From the NCBI RefSeq assembly GCF_000243715.2, contig NZ_AHMO02000008.1, forward strand, positions 1,661,001 to 1,725,000: DNA of 64,000 bases. Reading direction: 5' to 3'. This DNA comes from Leptospira broomii serovar Hurstbridge str. 5399. Lineage in GTDB: Bacteria; Spirochaetota; Leptospiria; Leptospirales; Leptospiraceae. The position numbers were made by a program, and so were the translations under genes. The first letter of the stretch is position 1. Each line of letters starts with the position of its first letter. Below are positions 18,540 to 27,247 of this stretch, piece after piece. A model generated the notes under the pieces. That model was not told the DNA's origin, did no database searches, and saw nothing but the letters and a program-made list of their open reading frames with translations.

Positions 18540-19553
18540 GTGAACCCACGTTCTCATAGTCGGCGGATTCGAATTCTTTCCCTGATCATTCTATGTCCGC
18601 TGCTTCTTTCCATCCCTTTTTTTCCGTCGGCATGGAGAGAATCCGTTTTCTTCGCTCCAGTGCAGATCTTGAGTGCTTCTTCCCATTTTCGCAAAGCGAA
18701 ACTTGCAAAAGAATTAATGACTCGGTTCAATGATACTTATTATGATTTAGGTCTTAGGATCGAATATATCATCAGAAAGAATCCTGACCCTAACTCGGAA
18801 AGCCAAGGAAAAGTACTCGGAAAAGATCTGCTTTCCTCGGGTGATTTTACCTTTGTCAGAATTTACGAAAGTTCGTACAGACTCATTTATTCTTCCGATC
18901 CGGAGAAGCTAGTATTTCATCCCGATCTTAGATTGGGAGGATTAGAAATCGCTCCGGGACATTGGGCGGAAGATTCGCAACGAGATCTACTTTACAGAAA
19001 CTCCGAAGGGAGGCTTTACTTTCAAATTTCGAAAGAAGATGCTGATAGAATGATCGCTGCTTCCGCTGGAATTCGAAAATCGTATCTTCCACAGGATGCT
19101 TACCAAGGCTTTTTATATATAGCATTTCAAAGGAAAGGTCAAGAGATAGAAGTACTGGAGACGAATTTATCTCCCGATACCCCCTTACTTCCTTCGGCTG
19201 GGCCGGGTTCGAAATTCATATCCGATTCAAAAAAGGGCGGGATAGAAATGTACTCCCTATTATCCGAATCATCAAAGGAAAGAAAATTTTTCGACCGACC
19301 TACTTGGGAAAAAATTGCAAATGAGCGGACGGAATTATTTCTCAGCTTTCCCCGAAATTCACGAGTTCGAGAATTGTTGTTAATGATGGCGGCTTTGGGT
19401 GTTTCCTTTTTAGTCTTGCTCGGCGGTTTATTGGCGAGCAGCTTATTTTATTCGATTAGGACCGAAGCAAGATTCGTTGAACGAGAAGATTGGCTGAAAT
19501 TGAAGTTAGAGTTATTAGGTTTATTCTCTAAAGTTCGGGATGGAAATCGATGA
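18540..19553 (+). CDS. Membrane protein with large extracytoplasmic domain
   Basis: Function not recognised. Seen: GTG start at 18540 with only a weak ribosome site, a first membrane segment (about 9-27), an extracytoplasmic domain of about 250 residues containing a helical stretch then mixed strands, a second span (about 280-303), and a short charged cytoplasmic tail. This is the topology of periplasmic sensor domains without an output part. The next gene overlaps it by 4 bases (ATGA) and has the same TM-domain-TM plan plus a cytoplasmic module, so the two may form a hetero-complex that senses an envelope signal. That is inference from architecture and coupling. Confidence 0.65.
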   Translation: MNPRSHSRRIRILSLIILCPLLLSIPFFPSAWRESVFFAPVQILSASSHFRKAKLAKELMTRFNDTYYDLGLRIEYIIRKNPDPNSESQGKVLGKDLLSSGDFTFVRIYESSYRLIYSSDPEKLVFHPDLRLGGLEIAPGHWAEDSQRDLLYRNSEGRLYFQISKEDADRMIAASAGIRKSYLPQDAYQGFLYIAFQRKGQEIEVLETNLSPDTPLLPSAGPGSKFISDSKKGGIEMYSLLSESSKERKFFDRPTWEKIANERTELFLSFPRNSRVRELLLMMAALGVSFLVLLGGLLASSLFYSIRTEARFVEREDWLKLKLELLGLFSKVRDGNR

Positions 19554-21787
19554 TCGGAACTAAATTACGCTTACTTCTTGCATTTGCTTTTTTATTTTCT
19601 TTTTTGATACTTTGGTTAGAACCTTATTTTCCGGATGGAGTATTTTACCGATCAAAGCTCGAAATGGCATTCGCCTTCTTTAATAAAAATATAATTAACT
19701 TAGAAAATCAAATTCGTTCCACCGATCCTAGCTTGCTCGATACGAAGAATGTGCCTCTTCCAGTAAGAAGTTTCGCTATTTGGGATGCTTCGGATAATAC
19801 AATTTCCTCCCCGGAACTCGATACGAATGCGTCAAAGCAATTACTTGTCCAAGCTTGGGAAGGAAACACGAGCAGGTTGCTTCCGTTAGGGAACGAACCC
19901 GTTTTCTTCGTTCCTTTATACGAAAAGCAGATTGCAGTTTTGGCTTTATTAGACAAAGAAAAGTTTTTTTTCGATTTTGACGGTAAGAAAGAATATTTCG
20001 TTCCGGAATTGAAGGTGGGGTCGTTTCGAGATTGGATTTTTGAAAGTGAAAGGACGGATCCAAGAAGGATTGTCGAAGAGCTTTTATATTCTTTGAAGGA
20101 AACGGGTGCCGATTTTAAATCGATCGATATCGGAGACAGGGAATATCGGGCATATTACGCGCATTTTCCCGAGGATAAATCGGGATTTATTCAGGGTTTC
20201 TTTCTTCTTATTCCCGCGGTACATTCTGAATTTATTATTTTGTTTCCGCTTTTCTTCGGACTATTGTTTCTTCTGGATATTTCGATTTTATTTTTACGAA
20301 AACGGTCGATCAAATTCTCCCATAAACGCGCCGATGTTTCCCAGCTTAGCCAACTCCTTGCCGAAAGAATCAAGGACGAGACTTTGAAGAAAATCGAGGC
20401 GGTTAAAAGACTTTCCGAGTCGAACGAGACAGGCGCTCCCGTTTTTGAAACGAAACCGCTTGCAAGCGGGACTTTTTACGTCTTGCCGTTTGATCTTCCC
20501 GAAAATTCATTTCTGACTCCGAAGTTTTTACGAGATCCGAAACCGGTTTCAACGACACAAGAGCTGTCTTCGATTGGGATCCGGGACGTAACTACAATTG
20601 TGGAACCGGATTCGAATTTATCGGAATCCGTTCAAAGAAAACGCGATTCTATCTTTACGGACGAGTTGGCCAAATTGGTTGATAAAGTCAGGTCCACGGG
20701 AGTTTCCACATCTATAGAGATAGAAGAGAAACCGAAAGAAACGGGTCTTTTAGCCAAAGCATTGCGTGTCACCGGATTAGCCGAAGTAGGTCTAAAAGCT
20801 GCGAGAGGCATCGCTCCTCAACATAAATCTAGATTTTTCTTATGGGCAAGAGCATGGTGGGGGATTCGTAAAACGGATCCGAACGAGGAAATGCCGTTAT
20901 CCGATAGATTCCGCACATGGTTGGATCTGCAGCCTATTCGGGAAAAGCGTAAAATACTCGAAGTATTGGATGAAATTCACCAAGGTCTGGATACTTCTGT
21001 TTCTTCTCTTTTAAAATATTACCTTACGATTTTTTCGTCTTTGCACGTGAAGTCGTTTAGCATTCATTTCTATGATCGAAGAAGAGGCGCATATCAGCCT
21101 GCAGTTACGTATGGAATGCAACCATACACCCGTCAGAATATGATTTTTCTTTATGGAGATCAATTTTTGGGTCAGGAAAATAACGAAGTTTCAATTATCG
21201 ATGTGACTGAAGAGAGGCGAAACGATCATTTTTTTATAAAAAAATTCGATCCTGCAGATCTAGATGGAGTGATTCGGATTATTTCTTTTCCGTTATTTAG
21301 ATCAGGTTTGGATTTCAGGTTCTTTTTGCTGTTTCCGGATCCGCCGAATGCTGCGCTCGCCGAGCAGATTCGGGACTCCGTGGAAAAATCGATCGACCCG
21401 GTCGAGGACGCGTTTCTCCAACTTGAAATCGAACAAGCGTCCCATGCTATCCAGGACAAACGCGATCTTGTCCAAATTCAATTTTTACTTTTACGCTGGG
21501 CAACTCACGGCGAGAGAAGTCGTTGTAATTTGTTTAAAATTCGATTGAAGGGCCAACAAAATTACGATCTAACCGAGGATTGGAGAAAGAGAATTCTCGA
21601 AGAGGTTCAACCTTTATTAGGAACCGAGGACTATGCATTCGGGGTTTCCGCGGGCGAGATATTCGTTTTATCCCGGGAAAACATGAATGACGATTTGCAG
21701 AATATCCTACAAAGGATCGGTCTGCCTTTTGAAATCATTCATTTGCCGTACCCGGAGAACGGCAAAAATCTTTACACTTACATCTAA
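19550..21787 (+). CDS. Sensor-like membrane protein with GAF-like cytoplasmic region
   Basis: A 745-residue protein. Seen: TM1 (about 6-24), an outer domain of about 190 residues, TM2 (about 216-247), then a long cytoplasmic part. That part has a basic, helical linker, a region at about 475-640 with GAF-like alternation (helix HQGLDTSVSSLLKYYL, then strands SFSIHFYDRRRGAYQPAVTYGM), and a final alpha/beta stretch (about 655-745) that could be a degenerate cyclase-type fold. No GGDEF, EAL, kinase or PP2C motif is visible, so any output would be by protein contact. It overlaps the upstream gene by 4 bases. The TPR gene follows 13 bases on. Confidence 0.65.
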   Translation: MIGTKLRLLLAFAFLFSFLILWLEPYFPDGVFYRSKLEMAFAFFNKNIINLENQIRSTDPSLLDTKNVPLPVRSFAIWDASDNTISSPELDTNASKQLLVQAWEGNTSRLLPLGNEPVFFVPLYEKQIAVLALLDKEKFFFDFDGKKEYFVPELKVGSFRDWIFESERTDPRRIVEELLYSLKETGADFKSIDIGDREYRAYYAHFPEDKSGFIQGFFLLIPAVHSEFIILFPLFFGLLFLLDISILFLRKRSIKFSHKRADVSQLSQLLAERIKDETLKKIEAVKRLSESNETGAPVFETKPLASGTFYVLPFDLPENSFLTPKFLRDPKPVSTTQELSSIGIRDVTTIVEPDSNLSESVQRKRDSIFTDELAKLVDKVRSTGVSTSIEIEEKPKETGLLAKALRVTGLAEVGLKAARGIAPQHKSRFFLWARAWWGIRKTDPNEEMPLSDRFRTWLDLQPIREKRKILEVLDEIHQGLDTSVSSLLKYYLTIFSSLHVKSFSIHFYDRRRGAYQPAVTYGMQPYTRQNMIFLYGDQFLGQENNEVSIIDVTEERRNDHFFIKKFDPADLDGVIRIISFPLFRSGLDFRFFLLFPDPPNAALAEQIRDSVEKSIDPVEDAFLQLEIEQASHAIQDKRDLVQIQFLLLRWATHGERSRCNLFKIRLKGQQNYDLTEDWRKRILEEVQPLLGTEDYAFGVSAGEIFVLSRENMNDDLQNILQRIGLPFEIIHLPYPENGKNLYTYI

Positions 21788-21800
21788 GGTATTTGCGCAA

Positions 21801-22409
21801 ATGAATCTTTCGATTGGAAAGTTCTTCATTATAAGCATATTATTTCTTTTTTCATCTCACTTCTTGACGGCCCAGGAAGAGAATCGACGAGAATGGAATA
21901 AGGCGGCAAAACAGAAAATTTTAAATCTTCAACAGAACGGGCAGGAAGCGCAAAGTTTACCGTTTCTGGAAGAATACGTTCGGAAGAATCCGGCGGAGCT
22001 GATGTATAGATTGTATTTAGCGAGAGCTTTATTTTGGAGATCCGATCTTGAACTTCCCAAGCACGACGAAGATGTTTTTTCAAGAATGGAAAAAATCAAG
22101 AAAATCAGAGATAACTACCTGAGATCGGCCTCCATTTTTGAGGAGGCTTTAGGACATCTATCTAAAATTGCGCCGAGAGACCCGGATCTGGGTAAATGGT
22201 TTTTTTTATGGGCGCTGAGCGAATGGTATGCAGGTCGGGAAGATCGCGCGATACAAATTTTTAGAAAATCATTTAAATATGATTTTAGATTGAATCAGGC
22301 CAACTATAATATCGGAGCAATTTACGAAAGCCTAGGACAGCTAAAGGATTCGAAAATTTATTACGGAACCTACTTGAAAAATGAAAAGGAATTGAAAGAA
22401 GAGGAGTAA
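21801..22409 (+). CDS. TPR-like secreted protein
   Basis: Seen: 202 residues from ATG 21801 (AAGG upstream; the frame runs open from 21687, but the signal peptide begins at this ATG). The signal peptide spans about 1-23 and ends LTAQEE. Helical repeats follow, with a clear TPR pair at the end (FLWALSEWYAGREDRAIQIF, YNIGAIYESLGQLKDSKIYY). It is likely periplasmic. The stop TAA is directly followed by the ATG of the ribbon-helix-helix gene, whose ribosome site GAGGAG lies inside this gene, so translation is coupled. It belongs to the operon that starts at 18540. Confidence 0.75.
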   Translation: MNLSIGKFFIISILFLFSSHFLTAQEENRREWNKAAKQKILNLQQNGQEAQSLPFLEEYVRKNPAELMYRLYLARALFWRSDLELPKHDEDVFSRMEKIKKIRDNYLRSASIFEEALGHLSKIAPRDPDLGKWFFLWALSEWYAGREDRAIQIFRKSFKYDFRLNQANYNIGAIYESLGQLKDSKIYYGTYLKNEKELKEEE

Positions 22410-22613
22410 ATGGCTCGAATTGAACGCAGATTTCAGATGCTCCTAACGGACGAGGAGTTCGACCTTCTAAAGCAAGAGGCGGATAAGCGGGATATGTCCG
22501 CGTCCGAATTGCTCAGAACCTGTTTCCGCAACGAAATATTCAGCTCCGATTCCTATCAAAGATTGGAAGCGCTAAAAGAACTTGCTAACGTCTATCCCGG
22601 AACCGCCAGTTGA
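22410..22613 (+). CDS. Ribbon-helix-helix protein, possible antitoxin
   Basis: A 67-residue protein of the Arc/MetJ/CopG type. Seen: an N-terminal strand RIERRFQMLLTDEEF followed by helix LLKQEADKRDMSASELLRTC, the usual RHH pattern (strand, helix, turn, helix) in which the strand pairs with a second copy to enter the DNA major groove. A C-terminal tail of about 25 residues (YQRLEALKELANVY) could bind a partner. It starts at the base after the upstream stop and overlaps the downstream PIN-like gene by 4 bases (TTGA). The order and overlap match VapB-VapC type pairs, which suggests an antitoxin and autorepressor. It could equally be an ordinary regulator of this operon. Confidence 0.72.
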   Translation: MARIERRFQMLLTDEEFDLLKQEADKRDMSASELLRTCFRNEIFSSDSYQRLEALKELANVYPGTAS

Positions 22614-23026
22614 AACTATTACTTAGCCGCGATTCGTTTCATGAACTGATCCTAGGTTCAGAAAATTCCAAAAAAGTGATTCGCGGCGCATTGGAAGCCC
22701 TTACAAAGAAAAACGTTTTATTCTATTTATCTCTGTCCGCCCTTGAAGAAATTCTTGAGAAAGAACCGGATTCAGTTAAGAAAGAAATACTTTGGACTCA
22801 ATCGAAGAGTTTCTTTGTAGATCTTTTACCTTTGAGAAAAGAGGAAATTTCACTCGCCCTAAAATTATCTATTTCTAAAGAACTGGATTGGAAAAATTGG
22901 ACCGACATAGCCGTGGCTTCCTTGCTGGATTTGGATGGGGTCTTGGCGAAGGATCCTAAGTACAAAAAACAGAGCCTGATAAAAGTTTTACTCGCTCAGG
23001 AAATAGACCTCGACGGCGTCGCTTAA
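22610..23026 (+). CDS. PIN-like protein, possible VapC-type ribonuclease toxin
   Basis: Seen: 138 residues from TTG 22610, which overlaps the upstream stop. The spacing of acidic residues fits a PIN nuclease: Asp8 after a hydrophobic strand (KLLLSRD), Glu in LSALEEILE (about 45), Asp in NWTDIAVASLLDLD (about 105), and Asp in VLAKDPKY (about 117). PIN domains of VapC toxins bind Mg or Mn and cut RNA at such acidic sites. The N-terminal motif is diverged (SRD rather than DTN), so activity is uncertain. The upstream RHH gene supports a toxin-antitoxin pair, though its place at the end of a chromosomal sensor operon is unusual. The last 39 bases overlap the converging LamG-like gene. Confidence 0.6.
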   Translation: MKLLLSRDSFHELILGSENSKKVIRGALEALTKKNVLFYLSLSALEEILEKEPDSVKKEILWTQSKSFFVDLLPLRKEEISLALKLSISKELDWKNWTDIAVASLLDLDGVLAKDPKYKKQSLIKVLLAQEIDLDGVA

Positions 23027-24865
23027 CGGACTTATCTGATCGAACCCGGTGACGGGATCGTAGAAGGAATTATAAGCGCCTACTTTAAAATAGAAAGTTA
23101 AACCCTTTTGCAAAAAGAGTAATTTCTTATCATAAGGATCTCGAGACGCTCTCTTTTTTTTAGACTTTTTGGTTGGCTTTGCTTCTTCCTGATTTTCGTC
23201 CGGAGATTCGGCGTTAAGACTGATGAGACGATTGTCTATGCATTGGCAGAGTCTTTGACCGCCGTTTTCCACCTGTTTAGGACAAGATGAATCGTCCCCA
23301 AGGATGGGATCCAAATATTCGCTCATAGGGTGTTTTTCGCGATCCTTGATCGAAAGCACTGTCATTTTCCCTTGCGCCAAATCCTTATGAGTGCCTTTTA
23401 TAATTCCAACCATCCGATTCGGCCCGACACCGTAATGAATAACGTAACCCCCCGACTTCCCACGGACTTCACGTTCAGGATTCGGAATCCAACTCAAGCA
23501 AACTCTCGGCCCACTAGCGTCCGGATAATCATCGTCGGAATATGCGACCTTTAAGCCCATCGGTTTGACCGGAGGCAGTGTTTCCTTGTAAGTGAATATT
23601 ATCCCTTCAAGTTCCGGGCTTATTTTGCCGCTGGCATCGGCCTTAAATTTAGCTTTGGCCTGATAGTATTTAAAAGAGGGGGCTTTTCCATTCCAGATTT
23701 TATCTAAAGGAATTCTATAAGTAAAGAATCTGGGCGGTCCAGTTTCTTCATCAGCACCTTCTCGCGATAGATCTTCTTCTTTATATTCTTCTAATTTACG
23801 CAAATCGATCGCTTTCCACAAAGGGGAATCTGCGGCTCTTGCAAACGGTTGTGCAGAAGACCGGAAATAAAATTCGAGAAAGGAGGATTTGGGAACTTTC
23901 GCTTTCAGGATGAGAGTTTCGGGAGTCGAATTCGTGTAACGAGTTTTGTATATCGGAGATATCGCCGTTCCGAATTTTGTTTCGGCTGTAAAGGCGGAAC
24001 TATCGTACGTTTGGCCTTGGTAAGGAGTAGAGAGCGCCTCCAAATCGGGAGATCCTTTCGCGACGAGAAAATCATCGAGCCAACCGTAAAAATTTTCTCC
24101 GATAACAAACGGTGTTGTATCTTCCGGATGAAATCCGATTCGCGTAATAACCTCCTTTATCGGAACTCCAATTCGTTCGGTTTCTTTTCCGTTGATATAA
24201 AAAATAACCTCTCGCTGAACCGGTTTGAAATGAATCACGAGGTGATTCCATTTAGATCTGGAAATTCTTTGTCGCCCGACGATCCTAAATGAAGTAAAAG
24301 ATTTATCTTCCTTTTGGAAAAAATTAGAAAGTTCTAAAATAGGAATTTCATCCTTAATCTTTAGATCCCAGCCGAATTTTTTTCCTCGCGTGTATAGACC
24401 CCTAGTTAATAGAACCGCTTCCTTATCCAAAGTTCCGGGGAGCAGAAACAAAGAAATATAAAATTCTTCCTTAAGATCAGAGCTAGTTAGAATGCCTTTC
24501 GTTCTGCCGGAGATCTTTATTCCCGATCTCTTGCCTGCAAAACGAGCAGACCGTTTGCCGGTATGAGCTTGTGCGGGATCAACCAGATAGGATGAAGAGA
24601 GAACTCGGTATCCGCCGGTTTTATCCTGAAGATTGGAAGCTTCATCTTCCTCGAAATCGAAAAATAATTCCGCGCCTTGCTTACGGTCTCTGGGAGAGAG
24701 TTCGATAAAATTGTTACCGCTTTCCGACTTTTGTAACCTCAAGTCTTTTAAAATAAAAGAGCTTAGAGAAAAGGAATTGGTCTCCGATTGGAGTACGGTA
24801 AATCCAAAAAGAAAAAAAAGACTTAAAAGAGAGAATTTACTATATGGTCCAATTATCTTTCGCAT
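22988..24865 (-). CDS. Secreted LamG/concanavalin-like domain protein
   Basis: A 625-residue exported protein. Seen: a signal peptide (about 8-28), then a LamG-like jelly-roll domain (about 66-280) with the marks KRSARFAGKRSGIKI, EEFYISLFLLPG, SKWNHLVIHFK and VIFYINGKE and the late GWLDDFLVA strand. A beta-rich middle follows, then a fibronectin-like stretch (about 430-480, VCLSWIPNPE), a Lys-rich segment (about 565-580) and a last strand region. Such folds bind glycans or proteins, so an envelope or surface role is plausible. rpiB lies 27 bases upstream on the same strand. The 3' end overlaps the PIN-like gene by 39 bases. Confidence 0.78.
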   Translation of the reverse strand: MRKIIGPYSKFSLLSLFFLFGFTVLQSETNSFSLSSFILKDLRLQKSESGNNFIELSPRDRKQGAELFFDFEEDEASNLQDKTGGYRVLSSSYLVDPAQAHTGKRSARFAGKRSGIKISGRTKGILTSSDLKEEFYISLFLLPGTLDKEAVLLTRGLYTRGKKFGWDLKIKDEIPILELSNFFQKEDKSFTSFRIVGRQRISRSKWNHLVIHFKPVQREVIFYINGKETERIGVPIKEVITRIGFHPEDTTPFVIGENFYGWLDDFLVAKGSPDLEALSTPYQGQTYDSSAFTAETKFGTAISPIYKTRYTNSTPETLILKAKVPKSSFLEFYFRSSAQPFARAADSPLWKAIDLRKLEEYKEEDLSREGADEETGPPRFFTYRIPLDKIWNGKAPSFKYYQAKAKFKADASGKISPELEGIIFTYKETLPPVKPMGLKVAYSDDDYPDASGPRVCLSWIPNPEREVRGKSGGYVIHYGVGPNRMVGIIKGTHKDLAQGKMTVLSIKDREKHPMSEYLDPILGDDSSCPKQVENGGQRLCQCIDNRLISLNAESPDENQEEAKPTKKSKKKRASRDPYDKKLLFLQKGLTFYFKVGAYNSFYDPVTGFDQISPLSDAVEVYFLSE

Positions 24866-24892
24866 CCAGGCTCTCTCTTCCGGAAGAAATGT

Positions 24893-25327
24893 CTAGCTAA
24901 TCGAGTCGAGTTGGCTTACACGTCTTTCGTGACGGCCGGCTTCAAATGTAGTTGAGAGCCATTTTTGGCAAATCCGGATCGCTAGTTCCTTTCCAAGAAC
25001 TCGGCCTCCGAGCACTAAAACATTCGCATTATTATGACGACGGGACATTTCCGCAGTAAATTCGTCGTGACATAGAGCGGCGCGAATTCCTTTAAATCTG
25101 TTTGCTGCGATAGAGGCGCCGATACCTGTTCCGCATAAAGCGATTAAGCCGTCGACTTCTCCTGAGAGGACTTTTTTGCAAGCCTCACCGATGACGATCG
25201 GATAATCTACGGAAGATTCGTCTTTGGTTCCATAATCTACTATTTCTATCGAATTTCCTAATTCGTGTCTTAGGTATTCTTTTAGCTCGAAACCCCCGTG
25301 ATCGGAGGCAATGCCTATCTTTTTCAT
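24893..25327 (-). CDS. rpiB: Ribose-5-phosphate isomerase B
   Basis: Interconverts ribulose 5-phosphate and ribose 5-phosphate in the cytoplasmic pentose-phosphate pathway. Seen: 144 residues, the usual RpiB length, opening KKIGIASDHGGFELK with the phosphate-binding SDHGG, the active-site Cys in LCGTGIGASIAANR, and HDEFTAEMSRRHNNANVLVLGGR. All key motifs are intact. It lies between the LamG-like gene (27 bases downstream) and a small exported protein gene (71 bases upstream), all on the minus strand, so it may share their transcript with serC at the head. Confidence 0.95.
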   Translation of the reverse strand: MKKIGIASDHGGFELKEYLRHELGNSIEIVDYGTKDESSVDYPIVIGEACKKVLSGEVDGLIALCGTGIGASIAANRFKGIRAALCHDEFTAEMSRRHNNANVLVLGGRVLGKELAIRICQKWLSTTFEAGRHERRVSQLDSIS

Positions 25328-25398
25328 GTCCTGACGTAAACGTACTGCGGGATTTTACGGGTTCAAGCAAATTCCGAATAAAGTCGGATTTTCTGATT

Positions 25399-25989
25399 TC
25401 ACTCGTTCAGACTTTCTTTGAGAAATTCGGGTGCAGTTTGGAAGAACTCCCAATGTTGTAGAAGGAGAGCCAAATACAAATTCGCGAAAGTTTCAACAGG
25501 AAGAGGTTTTTCCGAAAGAGAGGCCCTTTCGGCTTCGTACAATCGGCTTAGTAATTCCTTTTTTGCCGAAAGAAAATTCTTTACCGACTTTTCTTCGAAG
25601 GCGGAAAATCGAAGGGTTCTTTCCTCGGAGAGGAGATGATTTTCGTAGTAAGAAAATAAAAGTTCCCGCGTCTCTTGGTGTCTTAGATGGTCCTCTAAAA
25701 GTTGAAGTTTCTCTTCTTTCGATAATTTAAGTTGATAAACGCAGTCCAAGCTTTGCCACAGAGATTTTGCTTCCTGCGAAGAAAGACGCTCGATCCAAAT
25801 CGCCTTTTCTTCGGGCGGCAGCCTGGAGGTATAAAAATTTTTGATTTCCTTAGTCGGGCCTCCGGGGGAAAAGCAGGAAGCGGCTCGAGTAGAAGTCCGA
25901 AAATAAAGCGGCGCCGAATCCAAAACAGTCGAAACCAGTAGCAATATTCCCGAAACTAAGATTCGTCGGACCGTTTTCTTTACCGACAT
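25399..25989 (-). CDS. Hypothetical exported helical protein
   Basis: Not recognised. Seen: 196 residues with an N-terminal signal peptide (about 8-26, ending TVLDSAP) followed by an almost wholly helical body rich in Glu, Leu, Lys and Ser (RLPPEEKAIWIERLSSQEAK, LSKEEKLQLLEDHLR). Two cysteines remain after the signal peptide, which could pair in the periplasm. It starts 7 bases after the serC stop on the same strand, so it is probably co-transcribed with serC. There is no enzyme motif. Confidence 0.65.
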   Translation of the reverse strand: MSVKKTVRRILVSGILLLVSTVLDSAPLYFRTSTRAASCFSPGGPTKEIKNFYTSRLPPEEKAIWIERLSSQEAKSLWQSLDCVYQLKLSKEEKLQLLEDHLRHQETRELLFSYYENHLLSEERTLRFSAFEEKSVKNFLSAKKELLSRLYEAERASLSEKPLPVETFANLYLALLLQHWEFFQTAPEFLKESLNE

Positions 25990-25996
25990 GATTGGC

Positions 25997-27088
25997 TTAG
26001 GCGTTAGCTTCGAATTCTTTCATGAATTCTATCAAAGCCAAGATTCCTTCTTTTGGCATAGAATTGTATATGGAAGCTCGAAATCCGCCTACAAGACGAT
26101 GCCCTTCGAGGCCGTGCAATCCACGGTCGTCGGCCTGTTCTATAAACTTCGGTTCTAACGATTTATCTTTTAAAGTAAACACAGCATTCATCGTAGATCG
26201 GTACGGTTTTTTTACCGGGACCGTATATAATGAAGTCGAATCCAGATAATCGTAAAGGAGTTTTGCTTTGTCGTCGTTTTCCTTCTCTACAACATCCAAG
26301 CCTCCTTTTTCTTTTAGCCATTCGAAAACCAACTTAGCCATATAGATGGAATACGTGGGTGGAGTGTTATACATAGACTTATTCTTTACGGTCAAGCCGT
26401 AATCCATTAATACTGGGATCGTCCTTTTAGACCGACCGAGTAAGTCCTTTCGAATGATCACAACACTTAAACCCGCCGGGCCTATATTCTTTTGAGCGCC
26501 TGCAAAGATGACACCGAACTTCCGAATATCAATTTTTCTTGATAGTATTTCGGAGGTCATATCCGCGACGAGAGGCGCCTTGGTGATCGTAGGAATAGTA
26601 GGATAACGCGAGCCGAACAAAGTATTATTGGATGTTATATAAAAGTAAGCGGCTCCATCACTTACGTTTGCATCCGTTAGATCCGGGACTGTCGTATAAT
26701 GTTGGGAATCACCGTCATAAATTTTTTGGACGGGATTAAATCGCAGAGCTTCCTCCATCGCCTTTTTCGCAAAAATTCCGGTGATGGAATAGTCGGCGCT
26801 TTCGCCCTCCTTTAACAGGTTCCAGGGAATCGCGGAAAAATGAAGGGTGGCACCGCCCGAAAAGAAAGCGATTTCAAATTCGTCCGGGATTGATAATAAT
26901 TCGCGTAGGAGAGCTAACGCTTCGTCCAACACTTGATCGAATAGTTTGCCCCTATGGCTGACTTCCATAATGGACATTCCGGAATTCCTGAAATTCAAAA
27001 ATTCTCCGGCTGCTTTTTCCATTACCGAAGTAGGGAGCATGGCCGGACCGGCACAGAAATTATAAATTCTACGTCGAAATTCGCGCAT
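25997..27088 (-). CDS. serC: Phosphoserine aminotransferase
   Basis: PLP enzyme that makes 3-phosphoserine from 3-phosphohydroxypyruvate in serine synthesis, and also acts in pyridoxine synthesis in some bacteria. Seen: 363 residues opening [15 protein letters not shown], the substrate-site [20 protein letters not shown], the [11 protein letters not shown] motif, and the Schiff-base lysine in [10 protein letters not shown]. It is full-length and intact. Start ATG at 27088. Its promoter would lie in the 160-base gap shared with the divergent P83/100 gene. It heads the minus-strand run that continues to rpiB. Confidence 0.95.
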   Translation of the reverse strand: MREFRRRIYNFCAGPAMLPTSVMEKAAGEFLNFRNSGMSIMEVSHRGKLFDQVLDEALALLRELLSIPDEFEIAFFSGGATLHFSAIPWNLLKEGESADYSITGIFAKKAMEEALRFNPVQKIYDGDSQHYTTVPDLTDANVSDGAAYFYITSNNTLFGSRYPTIPTITKAPLVADMTSEILSRKIDIRKFGVIFAGAQKNIGPAGLSVVIIRKDLLGRSKRTIPVLMDYGLTVKNKSMYNTPPTYSIYMAKLVFEWLKEKGGLDVVEKENDDKAKLLYDYLDSTSLYTVPVKKPYRSTMNAVFTLKDKSLEPKFIEQADDRGLHGLEGHRLVGGFRASIYNSMPKEGILALIEFMKEFEANA

Positions 27089-27162
27089 GAGACTAGGGTA
27101 AAATTCGGTCGTGAAGGGGCAACTTTCTTCCTATTAAGTAAGTAATCATTCGGGAAAAATCC

Positions 27163-27192
27163 TTGGCAGGTTGGTCCGAAACATCGTACGAT
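27163..27192 (+). promoter_or_regulatory. Candidate sigma-70-type promoter of the P83/100 gene
   Basis: TTGGCA (27163-27168) and TACGAT (27187-27192) are separated by 18 bases. That would place a transcript start near 27199 and a leader of about 50 bases before the ATG at 27248, which has an AAGGAG site. Assigned by eye only. Confidence 0.4.
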
Positions 27193-27247
27193 AGCCCTCA
27201 CGCTGTTTATGCCTAGCAGCAGATTTGCAGTTCTAAGGAGTTCCTAC

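Noticed and set aside
25418..25730. Plus-strand frames of 73 and 99 codons opposite the exported helical protein
   Set aside because: They lie antisense to a gene with a signal peptide and normal composition; products are Arg/Phe-rich shadows.
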